The notes under the pieces: generated by a model
Told to the model about the DNA's origin: nothing
Seen by the model: only the letters and a program-made list of their open reading frames with translations
Database searches by the model: none
Assembly (NCBI RefSeq): GCF_035918395.1
Contig: NZ_CP142362.1
Coordinates: 2,269,501-2,333,500, forward strand
Reading direction: 5' to 3'
Length of the DNA: 64,000 bases
Origin: Mycolicibacterium sp. ND9-15
Lineage (GTDB): Bacteria > Actinomycetota > Actinomycetes > Mycobacteriales > Mycobacteriaceae
Translations under genes and position numbers: made by a program
Part shown: one piece after another, positions 54,244-62,710 of the stretch
How the letters are laid out: the number at the start of each line of letters is the position of its first letter
Numbering within the stretch: the first letter of the stretch is position 1

Positions 54244-55344
54244 ATGAGCACCAGAGATAAGTACACGGACGTGCCCGAGCCCTACTCGTGGGAGGTTCCG
54301 AGCGCCGGCGACGCGCGCTTTACGTGGGAATACGACGAGGGACGTGCCCGGCTTCTTTCCCTGTACCAAAAGGGGAAGGACAAGCAGTGGGATGCCCAGT
54401 CGCGCATCGACTGGGCGCAGGACGTCGACCCGATGAACCCGATCGGGCTGCCCGACGAGTTCCATCCGCTGTTCGGCAGCCCGATGTGGGAGGCAGCAGA
54501 CGATTCACGTCGCGCCGAGATGCGCCGGCACTCGCAGGCCTGGCAATTCTCGCAGTTCCTGCACGGTGAGCAGGGGGCGATGGTGTGCGCGGCCAAGATC
54601 GTCGAGGTGGTCCCGGATCTGGACGCGAAGTTCTACGCGGCCACTCAGACCATGGACGAAGCCCGGCACGTCGAGGCGTTCTCGCGATTCCTGCAGGAGA
54701 AGGTCGGCCTGGTCTACCCGATCAACAAGAACCTGACCGCGCTGCTGGAGGACACTCTGCGCGACTCGCGTTGGGACATGCCTTATCTCGGCATGCAGGT
54801 GCTTATCGAGGGGCTCGCGCTCGCCGCCTTCGGGGTTCAGCGTGACCTGGCGCAGCCTGACTCACTGGCCAAACAACTGCTGGCATATGTCATGCAGGAC
54901 GAGGCCCGGCACGTCGCTTTCGGCCGAATCTCGTTGAAGGACTACTACTCCGCGCTGACTGAAGCCGAGCGGGACGAGCGTGAGGAGTTCGTCGTGGAGG
55001 CCTGCTACCTGATGCGCGACCGGTTCCGCGGCGAGGAGGTTTTCGAGACCCTCGGCCTCGACGTCCAAGCGTGCGCCGAGTGGGTGGACACGGCGCCGAT
55101 GATGATCCAGTTCCGCTCCCACCTGTTCAGTCGCATCGTGCCGATCGTCAAGGACATCGGGTTGTGGGGCGACAAGGTGCAGAAGGCCTTCAGAGACATG
55201 GGTGTTCTCGACATGGCCGCCTTCGACATCGAAGCGCTGATGAAGGCCGACGAAGATCAGGCCGAAGCGCTCGACAAGGCACACGCCGAGATGGCCAGCC
55301 GGGCCGTCGAGGTGGACCAGGTGATCGCAGCAGGCGCGAGCTAA
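54244..55344 (+). CDS. ferritin-like diiron protein
   Basis: A 366-residue all-helical protein with two DEARHV motifs (TMDEARHVEAFSRFL and MQDEARHVAFGRISL) plus upstream Glu residues in FLHGEQGAMVCA and VLIEGLALAAFG, giving the E/DExxH pairs of a carboxylate-bridged diiron site. It is related to the R2/ferritin-like oxidase superfamily but not a ribonucleotide reductase subunit by these motifs alone. The reaction is unknown. GAAGGGG precedes the ATG. Confidence 0.72.
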   Translation: MSTRDKYTDVPEPYSWEVPSAGDARFTWEYDEGRARLLSLYQKGKDKQWDAQSRIDWAQDVDPMNPIGLPDEFHPLFGSPMWEAADDSRRAEMRRHSQAWQFSQFLHGEQGAMVCAAKIVEVVPDLDAKFYAATQTMDEARHVEAFSRFLQEKVGLVYPINKNLTALLEDTLRDSRWDMPYLGMQVLIEGLALAAFGVQRDLAQPDSLAKQLLAYVMQDEARHVAFGRISLKDYYSALTEAERDEREEFVVEACYLMRDRFRGEEVFETLGLDVQACAEWVDTAPMMIQFRSHLFSRIVPIVKDIGLWGDKVQKAFRDMGVLDMAAFDIEALMKADEDQAEALDKAHAEMASRAVEVDQVIAAGAS

Positions 55345-55427
55345 CTCGCGTCGCACCACCTTCCAGCCGCATTTGCCCAGGCTCAACTAGATTCACACCG
55401 AAGCGCTCCCCCGGCGGCGCGGCTACG

Positions 55428-55453
55428 TTGTTAACAGCTGTCACTTTGTTAAC
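55428..55453. repeat. pair of TTGTTAAC direct repeats upstream of the DUF1906 gene
   Basis: TTGTTAAC occurs at 55428-55435 and 55446-55453, 18 bases apart, just before the GTG at 55462. Each contains the GTTAAC palindrome. They sit where promoter or operator elements are expected and are AT-rich compared with the surrounding sequence. Confidence 0.35.
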
Positions 55454-55461
55454 TTCCCCAG

Positions 55462-56268
55462 GTGCGAGAAACGCCGTGGACTACGAGCGGCCGCCGTTCG
55501 CGCCCAATTTCGCGGCGTGACGCGCTGCGCTACGCCGTCGGTGCGTCGGCGCTGGCCGGACTCGGCGCCATAGCCGGTGCCCGTGCGCCCGCAGCGACCG
55601 CCGCCGCTCCCACGCTGATCGACTACGCCATGCGCCAGATCCCGGCACAGGACATCCGAGCCGCCGGCCACGCCGGGGTGATCAACTACGTCTCGACGTC
55701 GCGGCCTGGCTCATCTTTTGGGGCCAAACCGATCACCCTGCCCTATGCGAAGTCGCTGACCGCCGCCGGTCTGGTGATTGTCAGCAACTACCAATACGGC
55801 AAGCCGGGCGGGACGGCACCGTCGGACTTCACCCGCGGGTACGCCGGGGGCGTCACCGACGCGCGCACGGCTTGGCAGTTGCACACCGCCGCTGGTGGTG
55901 GCAAGAGCGCACCCATATTCTTCAGCGTCGACGACGACATCGACCGCGAGACGTGGAACAACGTCGCGCTGCCCTGGTTTCGCGGGATCAATTCGGTGAT
56001 CGGCGTCCTGCGCACCGGGGTCTACGGCGGTATCCGCACGTGTCAGTGGGCCGCCGCCGACGGCGTCATCGGCAGGTCAAGCTCGCCCGGCAAGGTGTGG
56101 GCCTGGCAGACCCGGTCCTGGTCCAACGGTCAGATATACCCTGGCGCGGTGCTCTACCAGCGCATCATCGACACTGCCTCGAACCCAGGACCGGTGGTCG
56201 GCGGCATCCGCGTCGACGTCAACGACGTGCTGGCCCAGGACTGCGGCCAGTGGAACCTGCATCCGTAG
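55462..56268 (+). CDS. Tat-exported DUF1906 glycoside-hydrolase-like protein (Rv2525c-like)
   Basis: A 268-residue protein with a twin-arginine signal (SRRDALRYAVGASALAGLGAIAGA) and a DUF1906 (beta/alpha) barrel: AGHAGVINYVSTSRPG, IVSNYQYGKPG, APIFFSVDDDID and VWAWQTRSWSNG. It resembles Rv2525c of M. tuberculosis, a Tat substrate with a GH25-like fold that affects cell-wall properties. The active-site acids are plausible in FFSVDDDID, but activity is unproven. Translation begins with GTG at 55462 with a weak ribosome site. Confidence 0.82.
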   Translation: MRETPWTTSGRRSRPISRRDALRYAVGASALAGLGAIAGARAPAATAAAPTLIDYAMRQIPAQDIRAAGHAGVINYVSTSRPGSSFGAKPITLPYAKSLTAAGLVIVSNYQYGKPGGTAPSDFTRGYAGGVTDARTAWQLHTAAGGGKSAPIFFSVDDDIDRETWNNVALPWFRGINSVIGVLRTGVYGGIRTCQWAAADGVIGRSSSPGKVWAWQTRSWSNGQIYPGAVLYQRIIDTASNPGPVVGGIRVDVNDVLAQDCGQWNLHP

Positions 56269-56272
56269 TCCG

Positions 56273-57388
56273 TCAGCGACGTGGTGTCACGGTGATGTGC
56301 ACGTGGTCGTAGTGGCCGTAACCCGATGCCTGCGGACCGGCCGGTGTGTAATACGTGCCGCGCCAGATCACGTCCTGTAGTCCGAATCGGCCCGCATTGC
56401 TCATCGCGAACGCGAGAATCTGGTCACCGAGCGCGATGCCCGCGGGGCTTTCGGGGTTGGGAATCATGATGTCGATGGCCAGCCCGCTGGGATGCCACGG
56501 CTTGGAATCCGGGCGAACCCCGTCGATGTCGGCAATCTGAGGGAACCGGTGACTGACAGCGCGTGCGGCCACGACGGTGTTGGGCTGTAACCCGGCCTCC
56601 GATGCCACGCCTATGGGCAGCGCCTCGGGGATATCGGCGCGCACGGCTGCAAGGCTCGGGCCGAGGTCTGCTGGAGGAGGCGGCCCCGGCATCGCGACGA
56701 TCGCCGGGTCCGCCGGAGCGGGCGCACTCGGCGGGGGCGCGTTGTCGACGATCGCCCGCTGCTGCGGCGCCAGTGCCGCGTACTGGGCCTCCGCGGCGGC
56801 GATCTGACGCAGCAGCTCACTCAATTTGGCCTGCAGTTCTGCGCGCACGGCGGCGGCGGACTCCGCGGTGGTTCGGGCCTCTTCGGCCGATTTCTCTGAC
56901 GCCCGGGCGGTGGTGGCCGCGCGGTCCCGTGCCGAGTGAAAAGCGGCCAACTGATCGGCCGTCGTGGTGCCGACCACCCGCTGCAGCGACAGGCTGTCGA
57001 TCAGCTGCTGCGGTGAGGACGCCGTCAGCAGCGCCGCCATCTGACCGTCGCGCCCACTCATGTAGTCCATCGCCGCGATCCTGTCGACAGCGGCCTGATA
57101 GGGCTTCAACCGGGAATTCGCGGCCTCCAAGACAGCCAGGTCGGTGCGGTGGCGGTCGGCGGCCGCTGCTTGCTCGGCCAGTTTGGCGTCGACATCGCGC
57201 TGAGCCGCCGTGACGGCCTCCCGACTCTGCACCGCCTGCCGGGACAACTCGTCGAGCCGGGACAACGCGTCAGCCGACGGGTCCGCGCCGACGGCGCTTA
57301 TTGACATGGCCAGCGCCAGGACCGCGGTTGTACAGCCGCACACCGTTCGTCGGAGCGAGTGGCGTATCCCGGTCACGCGGATTGTCAC
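56273..57388 (-). CDS. secreted coiled-coil protein with C-terminal ARB_07466-type peptidase-like domain
   Basis: A 371-residue protein: signal peptide, a long coiled coil (about residues 35-210: LDELSRQAVQSREAVTAAQRDVDAKLAEQ...) like the N-terminus of RipA/RipC, a Pro-rich linker (PPPSAPAPADPAIVAMPGPPPP), and a C-terminal domain with KPWHPSGLAIDIMIPNP and GYGHYDHVHITV. The last resembles an ARB_07466/M15-type Zn peptidase domain instead of the NlpC/P60 domain of RipA. It probably acts on or signals to cell-wall hydrolases in the envelope; enzymatic activity is uncertain. Confidence 0.75.
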   Translation of the reverse strand: MTIRVTGIRHSLRRTVCGCTTAVLALAMSISAVGADPSADALSRLDELSRQAVQSREAVTAAQRDVDAKLAEQAAAADRHRTDLAVLEAANSRLKPYQAAVDRIAAMDYMSGRDGQMAALLTASSPQQLIDSLSLQRVVGTTTADQLAAFHSARDRAATTARASEKSAEEARTTAESAAAVRAELQAKLSELLRQIAAAEAQYAALAPQQRAIVDNAPPPSAPAPADPAIVAMPGPPPPADLGPSLAAVRADIPEALPIGVASEAGLQPNTVVAARAVSHRFPQIADIDGVRPDSKPWHPSGLAIDIMIPNPESPAGIALGDQILAFAMSNAGRFGLQDVIWRGTYYTPAGPQASGYGHYDHVHITVTPRR

Positions 57389-58111
57389 GATCCTTGGTTC
57401 GAGGCCGATCTCGGCCCGCTGGTGATGTCCCGGGAAAGGCTACGAACTGACACCGACGATGTCTACTCGTCCTACCGGTCCTTTCCATCCGCCGCTCGCA
57501 TGCAACCGGTCGCTGCCATCGGGGTTCGGTACGCAATGAGTGCGGCCGAAGACGGTGACCATGCACTTGTTGTTCGTGATTGCAGCGGCTTCTCACGGAA
57601 AATCGGACACCCGTGAGTCGTCTCATCAGCGCGTAACCGGATTGCTGAGCCGTACCCCCTCGATGACCTGCCGTCTCGTGCATCTCACCGGCCGCAGCGT
57701 CGTATGCGTAAAGCAGGATATTGGTCGACGAACTCCATCGTCAGCGATCATGAAGTTCGTCGCGATACCACACCATCGGCGCCGATACCTACCACGCGGC
57801 GACCGCTCAGATCGGGCCGCACCCGGCGCATGTGATTGAGGCGCCCAACGACAAGGTTCACGTGATGAGATGCAGTTCTCGGGTCGGTGACCAGATCATG
57901 TTGGTCGCCTATCTGCACCGCCCCGACCACGACAAAGGCAACGCGATCCCGGTGTCGCGCAGCGCGACACCAGCCCGGATAGGGACTTTGCTAAGTCAAC
58001 AATGGCCTCGCCCAGGTTCACGCGGCCAGTGTTGGCTCGAAGTCGTTTCCAAGTGCATCGATGGGATTACTGGCCCGCCCGTCGAACCGGGGCCGTTTAA
58101 GCGGTGTAAGG
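57389..58111. other. 723-base stretch without an intact gene
   Basis: No open frame here has family-like content. The part from about 57690 to 57900 aligns with the YVTN lipoprotein gene at 29.9-31.1 kb and is a decayed copy (listed separately). The rest, 57389-57690 and 57960-58111, shows no gene, tRNA or transposase remnant that I can recognise. Confidence 0.6.
57690..57900 (+). pseudogene. decayed, frameshifted fragment of a YVTN beta-propeller gene
   Basis: The fragment encodes, in shifting frames, remnants matching the intact YVTN lipoprotein: GPHPAHVIEAPN-KV-V matches the intact GPHPAHVIEAPNGKVYV, and CAGTTCTCGG matches the later TQFSV region. Between them about 60 codons present in the intact gene are missing. 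The upstream boundary is approximate. It shows that a second YVTN paralogue existed here and was lost. Confidence 0.75.
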
Positions 58112-58540
58112 CTACGCGCTCAGCGGGTTGATCCAGCGTAGGCCGGGAAAGCGCATGAAATCGGTGTCAGCAGAGGCTAATTCGACTCCGAATTCAATCG
58201 CCAGAGCGGCCAGTTGCGCATCTGGCACGAGATTACCCGTGATATCGACCTGCTCACACAGCCTGGTGTAGACCGCGGCCGTAGCCTCGGTCGCGGGCGG
58301 GATCCACACCACCGGCACCGCAAGCCACTCCGTCACGTACCTCCAAGCGTTCGAACCCGATAAGGGATTCTCTACGACTCTCGGATGGGTAGCTATGCGG
58401 ACGAAGGCGCCGAGCGTTTGCCAGGGTAAGCCAACTCGACTGTCGCCTTCGAGGACTTCTTGCAGCCACGCCGCGGCAGTGGCATTGTGCGCGCTGCCCT
58501 CGTCCACCGCATACAGCAGTAGGTTTGCGTCAACGATCAT
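58112..58540 (-). CDS. vapC: VapC-type PIN-domain toxin
   Basis: A 142-residue PIN-domain ribonuclease. Acidic active-site residues are in MIVDANLLLYAVDEGSAHN (Asp4 and a second acidic residue), the VPDAQLAALAIE helix and the SADTDFMRF strand. It should cleave RNA and be neutralised by the upstream antitoxin. The ATG at 58540 overlaps the antitoxin stop by 11 bases, giving an operon with translational coupling. Confidence 0.85.
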   Translation of the reverse strand: MIVDANLLLYAVDEGSAHNATAAAWLQEVLEGDSRVGLPWQTLGAFVRIATHPRVVENPLSGSNAWRYVTEWLAVPVVWIPPATEATAAVYTRLCEQVDITGNLVPDAQLAALAIEFGVELASADTDFMRFPGLRWINPLSA

Positions 58541-58757
58541 CGTCGAGCAAATCGAGCACATCGGCGATGTTCGTGACGTCGACCTTCAGGCCGATACGCG
58601 AGGTCCGATGCCTGTACTTGGCGGGCTTGGATGCCGGCGACCGGGACATCCCTCGTCGGGCCAGTAGATTCAGGGCCTCACTGAGGCCCATCCCTTCCCG
58701 ACGAAGACGCTCGATCTCAGCGGCAACGTCGCTGTCAATCACCACCGTCGTACGCAT
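58530..58757 (-). CDS. vapB: VapB-type ribbon-helix-helix antitoxin
   Basis: A 75-residue antitoxin: MRTTVVIDSDVAAEIERLRREGMGLSEALNLLARRGM is the RHH DNA-binding part and the acidic C-terminus (VTNIADVLDLLDDD) is the expected VapC-wrapping tail. The start at 58757 matches the usual MRTT opening; an ATG three codons upstream is possible. It likely autoregulates the pair. Confidence 0.82.
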   Translation of the reverse strand: MRTTVVIDSDVAAEIERLRREGMGLSEALNLLARRGMSRSPASKPAKYRHRTSRIGLKVDVTNIADVLDLLDDDR

Positions 58758-59041
58758 GAAGCCCATTCTAGCCCGCGTCGCGCATCATGATGTGTTGCTA
58801 ACTGCATCACCATGATGCTTGAGCCGTCGAGCCGCGGGGGGTCGGTACGGTGGCGGCCACGCCTGACTCCGGCGAGAGTACGGCGCTATAGGACACCAAT
58901 CTTGTGCGATGAGTTCCTGGCATCCCGTCGGTCTACCCATCAGGGTTCTGACACGCGAGGGCGCCGCGAGGTCATGGCTCGCCCCGGGGCGCGCCCTGCA
59001 CTTCCGAACCTCACCGAGGAATAGCGAAGAGGGAGTATCGA

Positions 59042-59947
59042 ATGCAGAAAATCGTTCCGCACCTTTGGTTCGACAAAGAGGCGAAGGAAGCTGCTGACTT
59101 CTATGTCAGCGTGTTCCCCCGCTCGAGCCTCACCGCCACCGCAACGCTGAAGGACACACCCGGTGGCGACAGCGATGTTGTGTCGTTCAACCTGCACGGG
59201 CACGACTTCATCGCCATCAGCGCCGGACCGATCTTCACGATCAATTCGTCGATATCGTTCATGGTCAACTTCGACCCGAGCACCGACGGTCATGCTCGAC
59301 AGCATCTCGACGAGCTCTGGGAAGAACTGGCCGGGGGTGGCGAAACGCTGATGCCGCTCGGGGAGTACCCGTTCAGCGAGCGCTACGGCTGGGTCCAGGA
59401 TCGGTTCGGCGTGTCATGGCAGCTGATCTTGACCGATCCTGCGGGCGAACCGCGGCCGTTCATCCTGCCATCACTGATGTTCGGCGGCGAACACACCAAC
59501 CAAGCTGAAGCCGCGATCCACTTCTACACCGAAGTCTTCGCGGATTCGAAGCGCGGCACAGTGGCGCGATACACCGAACAGACCGGTCCGGCCAACGAAG
59601 GCTCGCTGATGTTCGCCGATTTCATGCTGGCGAACCAGTGGTTCGCTGCCATGGACTCCGCAGCCGAGCAGGATTTCACCTTCAACGAAGCGGTGTCGCT
59701 GCTCGTCAACTGCGACGACCAGGACGAGGTCGACTACTACTGGGAAAGACTCACCGCGGTACCGGAATCAGAACAATGCGGCTGGCTCAAGGACAGGTTC
59801 GGCGTGTCTTGGCAGATATCACCGACCGTCATGAACGACATGCTGGCTAACGGCACTCGCGAACAAATCGATCGCATCACCCGAACCTTCATGCCCATGA
59901 AGAAGCTCGACATCGCCGAACTCGAAGCCGCCTATAGGGAAGGCTGA
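59042..59947 (+). CDS. PhnB-like tandem VOC-domain protein
   Basis: A 301-residue protein with two PhnB/3-demethylubiquinone-type VOC domains: MQKIVPHLWFDKEAKEAADFYVSVFP ... GWVQDRFGVSWQLI for the first, and EAAIHFYTEVFADS ... GWLKDRFGVSWQIS for the second, an internal duplication. Metal ligands are unclear and the function is unknown. The ATG follows GAAGAGGGA. It is flanked by 275 bases without a gene upstream and faces the AAA ATPase gene. Confidence 0.82.
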   Translation: MQKIVPHLWFDKEAKEAADFYVSVFPRSSLTATATLKDTPGGDSDVVSFNLHGHDFIAISAGPIFTINSSISFMVNFDPSTDGHARQHLDELWEELAGGGETLMPLGEYPFSERYGWVQDRFGVSWQLILTDPAGEPRPFILPSLMFGGEHTNQAEAAIHFYTEVFADSKRGTVARYTEQTGPANEGSLMFADFMLANQWFAAMDSAAEQDFTFNEAVSLLVNCDDQDEVDYYWERLTAVPESEQCGWLKDRFGVSWQISPTVMNDMLANGTREQIDRITRTFMPMKKLDIAELEAAYREG

Positions 59948-60062
59948 CAATCACGGCCCGGCCCTTACAGTCCGACCGGGGCGTCCCCGATCAACGCGGG
60001 CCCGGTGGGGCCGCCAAGGTGTCATTTTCTGCGGAGGCAGCCCAGACGGCTCGCGCGGTGGT

Positions 60063-61208
60063 TCAACCAGTAGTGCGGATGTAGGCCGCGAACCCTGGAA
60101 TGGTGAACCGAAGCTTCCCGTGTCCAACCGCCTCGATGTAGCCCCGGTCGATCAGCTGCTGCCGAGGCCTACTCACCGCTGTGGTCGCCACACCGAGTTC
60201 GGCAGCGATCGCTGCCCGTTCCACCGGCCCATCCCCCACCGCTGCCATGGCTGCCAGGAACCTCTGCTGCTCCGGTGTGACGCGGGCCAGACGGGTGCGG
60301 AACAGGCCCGTCATGCGGTCCTCGATCTCTTCCTCGGCCCGCCGCACATGGCCGATCTTGATCGTGCTCCTCGGGTCGGGCCGTGCGACCTCCCACGTGA
60401 CATCTCCGATCAACTGCACCTTGTGCGGGTAGCCGGCAGCGAGCTCGATTGCGGCCACGATGGCCTCGTCAGACCAGGTGACCTCGTGTTGCTCCGCAGG
60501 CAACCGAATCGCCTCGGCAACGGCAACCTCGCTCAGCAGGCCGAGTTCGAGGAACCGTGACCGCTCGCCGAACGTGGCCGCCTCGGTCACCGCCGGCGGC
60601 AACGAAGGCAAGCCGGCAGCGATAACCGCGACCGGGATCGCGTCCGGGGCACCATCAAAGTGCTGCAGCCCGATCAGAAGACTCTTGCGGTCTGCCAACT
60701 GGGCTTCCTGGAACTCGTCGACGAACACAACCAGCCCCTTCGCGTCGTGGTTGCGGCCGAACCGGCCCGCATCCTCGAGCAACTTCTCGAGCACCGCCGA
60801 ACCCGACACCTTGTCGTTGGCGGAAAGAGTCGCTCCGACCTTGACGCCCGGGATCCCGAACTCAACCTGTACCTGGGCAAGGCGGTGCAGTATCGCGTTC
60901 GCCCGCTCACCGAAGGAATGCTCCTTTACCGCCGCGCTCAACCCCTGCGCCAGATCGAGCGCCATGGGCCGGTCATCACGCCCAGTAACCCACGCGGTGA
61001 GGAACCCTTCAGATATCGCGTCGCGCTGGGCCATGCGCAACAACGATGTCTTCCCGAGGCCTCGCGGAGCGTGGAAGGCCAGCAACGGCCCACCGGAACG
61101 CCCAAGCATGCTCAGCCGTGACACCTTGTCACGGATCAGATCGCGCTCGCGGCCGCGACCGGCCAGGTACTCCGGCAATGAGCCGGGTGCGTACGGGCTC
61201 GGCCCCAT
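60063..61208 (-). CDS. AAA-family ATPase with C-terminal winged helix
   Basis: A 381-residue ORC/STAND-like ATPase: Walker A is FHAPRGLGKTSLL (about residue 50), Walker B GLVVFVDEFQEA, and the C-terminal ~90 residues form a winged helix (EQQRFLAAMAAVGDGPVERAAIAAELGVATTAVSRPRQQLIDRGYIEAV). No effector domain is attached. Such orphan AAA_16-type ATPases occur as single genes in variable regions; role unknown. Two 10-base direct repeats (CGTATA-containing) lie upstream. Confidence 0.75.
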   Translation of the reverse strand: MGPSPYAPGSLPEYLAGRGRERDLIRDKVSRLSMLGRSGGPLLAFHAPRGLGKTSLLRMAQRDAISEGFLTAWVTGRDDRPMALDLAQGLSAAVKEHSFGERANAILHRLAQVQVEFGIPGVKVGATLSANDKVSGSAVLEKLLEDAGRFGRNHDAKGLVVFVDEFQEAQLADRKSLLIGLQHFDGAPDAIPVAVIAAGLPSLPPAVTEAATFGERSRFLELGLLSEVAVAEAIRLPAEQHEVTWSDEAIVAAIELAAGYPHKVQLIGDVTWEVARPDPRSTIKIGHVRRAEEEIEDRMTGLFRTRLARVTPEQQRFLAAMAAVGDGPVERAAIAAELGVATTAVSRPRQQLIDRGYIEAVGHGKLRFTIPGFAAYIRTTG

Positions 61209-61247
61209 CGGACGTCCTCACGCATAGATCGGTATAACTCGCCCTGA

Positions 61248-61266
61248 AGTATACGGACTTATACGG
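61248..61266. repeat. tandem 9-10 bp repeats upstream of the AAA ATPase
   Basis: AGTATACGG (61248-61256) and ACTTATACGG (61257-61266) are near-identical and back to back, about 40 bases upstream of the leftward ATPase start. They may be regulator half-sites. Confidence 0.4.
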
Positions 61267-61455
61267 CGGTCAGGGATGTTCGCCGACACCGGCCGCCATC
61301 CGGCCGCCATCCGGCTGCCGTACGGCAGCAGCAGCCGAAGGACCGCAGCACCACCACCACAAGCAGCGCGGTGTGTCTACTTCTGGGCTCGGCCGCCTCC
61401 CTTACTGCGATCGGCGAGTCCTCGATCCTGCGTTGCATCGGCGGTCGTTAACCGG

Positions 61456-61478
61456 GACCGGACTACCCGAGTCCGGTC
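61456..61478. repeat. 9-bp perfect hairpin
   Basis: GACCGGACT (61456-61464) pairs fully with AGTCCGGTC (61470-61478) around a 5-base loop, in the non-coding stretch. No T run follows. Function unknown. Confidence 0.5.
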
Positions 61479-61638
61479 GCCAACGTCCGGTGATCGTTTC
61501 GACGGTGTGGGCGACGACGCAGTCGGATCACCGCGACGGCTGAAGCGCCCAGCAACGCTGCCAGCGCGGCTGGGTGCTCGCAGTGAACCCGATGGCCGCT
61601 GCCGAGCGCCTTGCGTCTCGCGGTCGTCGCTCAAAGCA

Positions 61639-61664
61639 ATCAACGCGGCGTTGATCGGGTTTTG
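61639..61664 (+). terminator. terminator-like palindrome followed by GGGTTTT
   Basis: ATCAACGC and GCGTTGAT (61639-61655) pair around one base, or as a 6-bp stem with a 5-base loop, and are followed by CGGGTTTT. It has the form of a short intrinsic terminator but no recognisable gene ends before it. Confidence 0.3.
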
Positions 61665-61889
61665 AAAGCGACACCTGCTTGGTGCTACGCATGAGCCGGA
61701 CGGGGTGGCTCGCTCGACAGTCAGCTGTGTCGTCACTGTCGAGTAAATGGTCGAACTGATGCGATGAGGTCTTGGTGCCGAATGCCTTTGAGAATGCCCG
61801 ACGCCAATTCACACGCGCAGGTAGTTTTGATCCGGTCGTCCCGAAGGTGCGTGCGCAGCCCGGTTCGTCGTTTCATGTCCTACGAGCGT

Positions 61890-62186
61890 TCAGTCGAGGT
61901 GTCGATCGACATCCATCCGCTTGTGGAGGATCCGCACCACGTCAATCAGGTCGTCGCCAGCAATCCGGTAGTACAGCGTGTGCGATCCGACCGCGTATTT
62001 TCGGTAACCCTCGCGCACCTCGTGGCACACACGTCCGATTAGAGGATGGTCCGCTAACCCTTCGATCGCTCGCTGGATCTCACGAACGTAGGTCTCAGCC
62101 TGATCTTCGCTCCAACGCTCGCAGGTGTAGTCCCAGATGTCACTAAGGTCCGCCCGTGCGGCAGGTGAGAGCACATAGCGGCTCAC
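61890..62186 (-). CDS. parE: ParE/RelE-family toxin
   Basis: A 98-residue RelE/ParE-fold toxin: SRYVLSPAARADLSDIWDYTCERWSEDQAETYVREI is the helical hairpin and YRKYAVGSHTLYYRIAGDDLIDVVRILHKRMD the beta-sheet core with the final Arg-containing strand. ParE poisons gyrase; RelE relatives cleave mRNA. The ATG overlaps the antitoxin stop as ATGA. Confidence 0.85.
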   Translation of the reverse strand: MSRYVLSPAARADLSDIWDYTCERWSEDQAETYVREIQRAIEGLADHPLIGRVCHEVREGYRKYAVGSHTLYYRIAGDDLIDVVRILHKRMDVDRHLD

Positions 62187-62434
62187 CGACCACGCGGTTC
62201 CTCGGCCCGCTTTCGCGATACAAACTCATCGAAGTCGAACGGTGTTGACTCACCGCTGCATTCACCCACAATCAAGGACTGACGTAGTGCGCGCAGCCGC
62301 GTCTCGCGATCCTCGAGTAGTCGCAATGCGGTACGCACGACATCGCTGGCTGAACGATAGCGGCCCGACGCGACCTCATCCTCGATGAACGCGTTGTAAT
62401 GGTCGTCCAGGCTGAATGAGGTGTTCCTTCCCAT
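62183..62434 (-). CDS. parD: ParD-type antitoxin
   Basis: An 83-residue antitoxin: MGRNTSFSLDDHYNAFIEDEVASGRYRSASDVVRTALRLLEDRE is the RHH domain in ParD form, and the acidic C-terminus would wrap ParE. A palindrome (TACCAACTATTGGTA) 12 bases upstream of the ATG is the likely autoregulatory operator. It and parE form one operon. Confidence 0.85.
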   Translation of the reverse strand: MGRNTSFSLDDHYNAFIEDEVASGRYRSASDVVRTALRLLEDRETRLRALRQSLIVGECSGESTPFDFDEFVSRKRAEEPRGR

Positions 62435-62445
62435 GCAGCAGAGCG

Positions 62446-62460
62446 TACCAACTATTGGTA
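62446..62460. promoter_or_regulatory. probable operator of the parDE operon
   Basis: TACCAACTATTGGTA is a 6-3-6 palindrome ending 12 bases upstream of the parD ATG, where a ParD ribbon-helix-helix repressor would bind. It is AT-rich compared with its surroundings. Confidence 0.5.
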
Positions 62461-62710
62461 ACCGTGGCTTCGTGCTCGGGTTTCGAAACCTGCGCTCATG
62501 TCTGCTTGCTCGATGTGTTTGATCGCTGCCACGTGACTGCACGGTTCGGACAGGATCGGCAGCCTGCCTCAAGATGAGTTGCGTTTCAATTCTTCCGGTC
62601 GATAGCGCGCTATCAGGCAAGCCCGCGTTCGTGTTTGCGGTCGTGCGTCATCGGAATCGGTGATCGTCTCCGAAATGGTGCCCGGGCTGTCCTGACGCAG
62701 TCGGATCAAC

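Larger units (their letters stand above)
61209..61889. other. 681-base stretch without a gene
   Basis: Between the ATPase and the ParE stop no family-like coding sequence is seen. It holds direct repeats near the ATPase start (61248-61266), a 9-bp hairpin at 61456-61478 and a palindrome at 61639-61655 followed by CGGGTTTT, which is terminator-like. Its composition is less coding-like than its neighbours. Confidence 0.6.

Noticed and set aside
57832..58131. A 99-codon plus-strand frame
   Set aside because: Its start is a remnant of the YVTN pseudogene and the remainder has no recognisable content.
59948..60062. GC-rich near-repeats between the convergent VOC and ATPase genes
   Set aside because: No stable stem followed by T residues could be drawn, so a terminator was not called.
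61276..61665. A 129-codon plus-strand frame in the gap left of parE
   Set aside because: Composition is Arg/Ser/Pro-rich with no family resemblance and no ribosome site; treated as non-coding.
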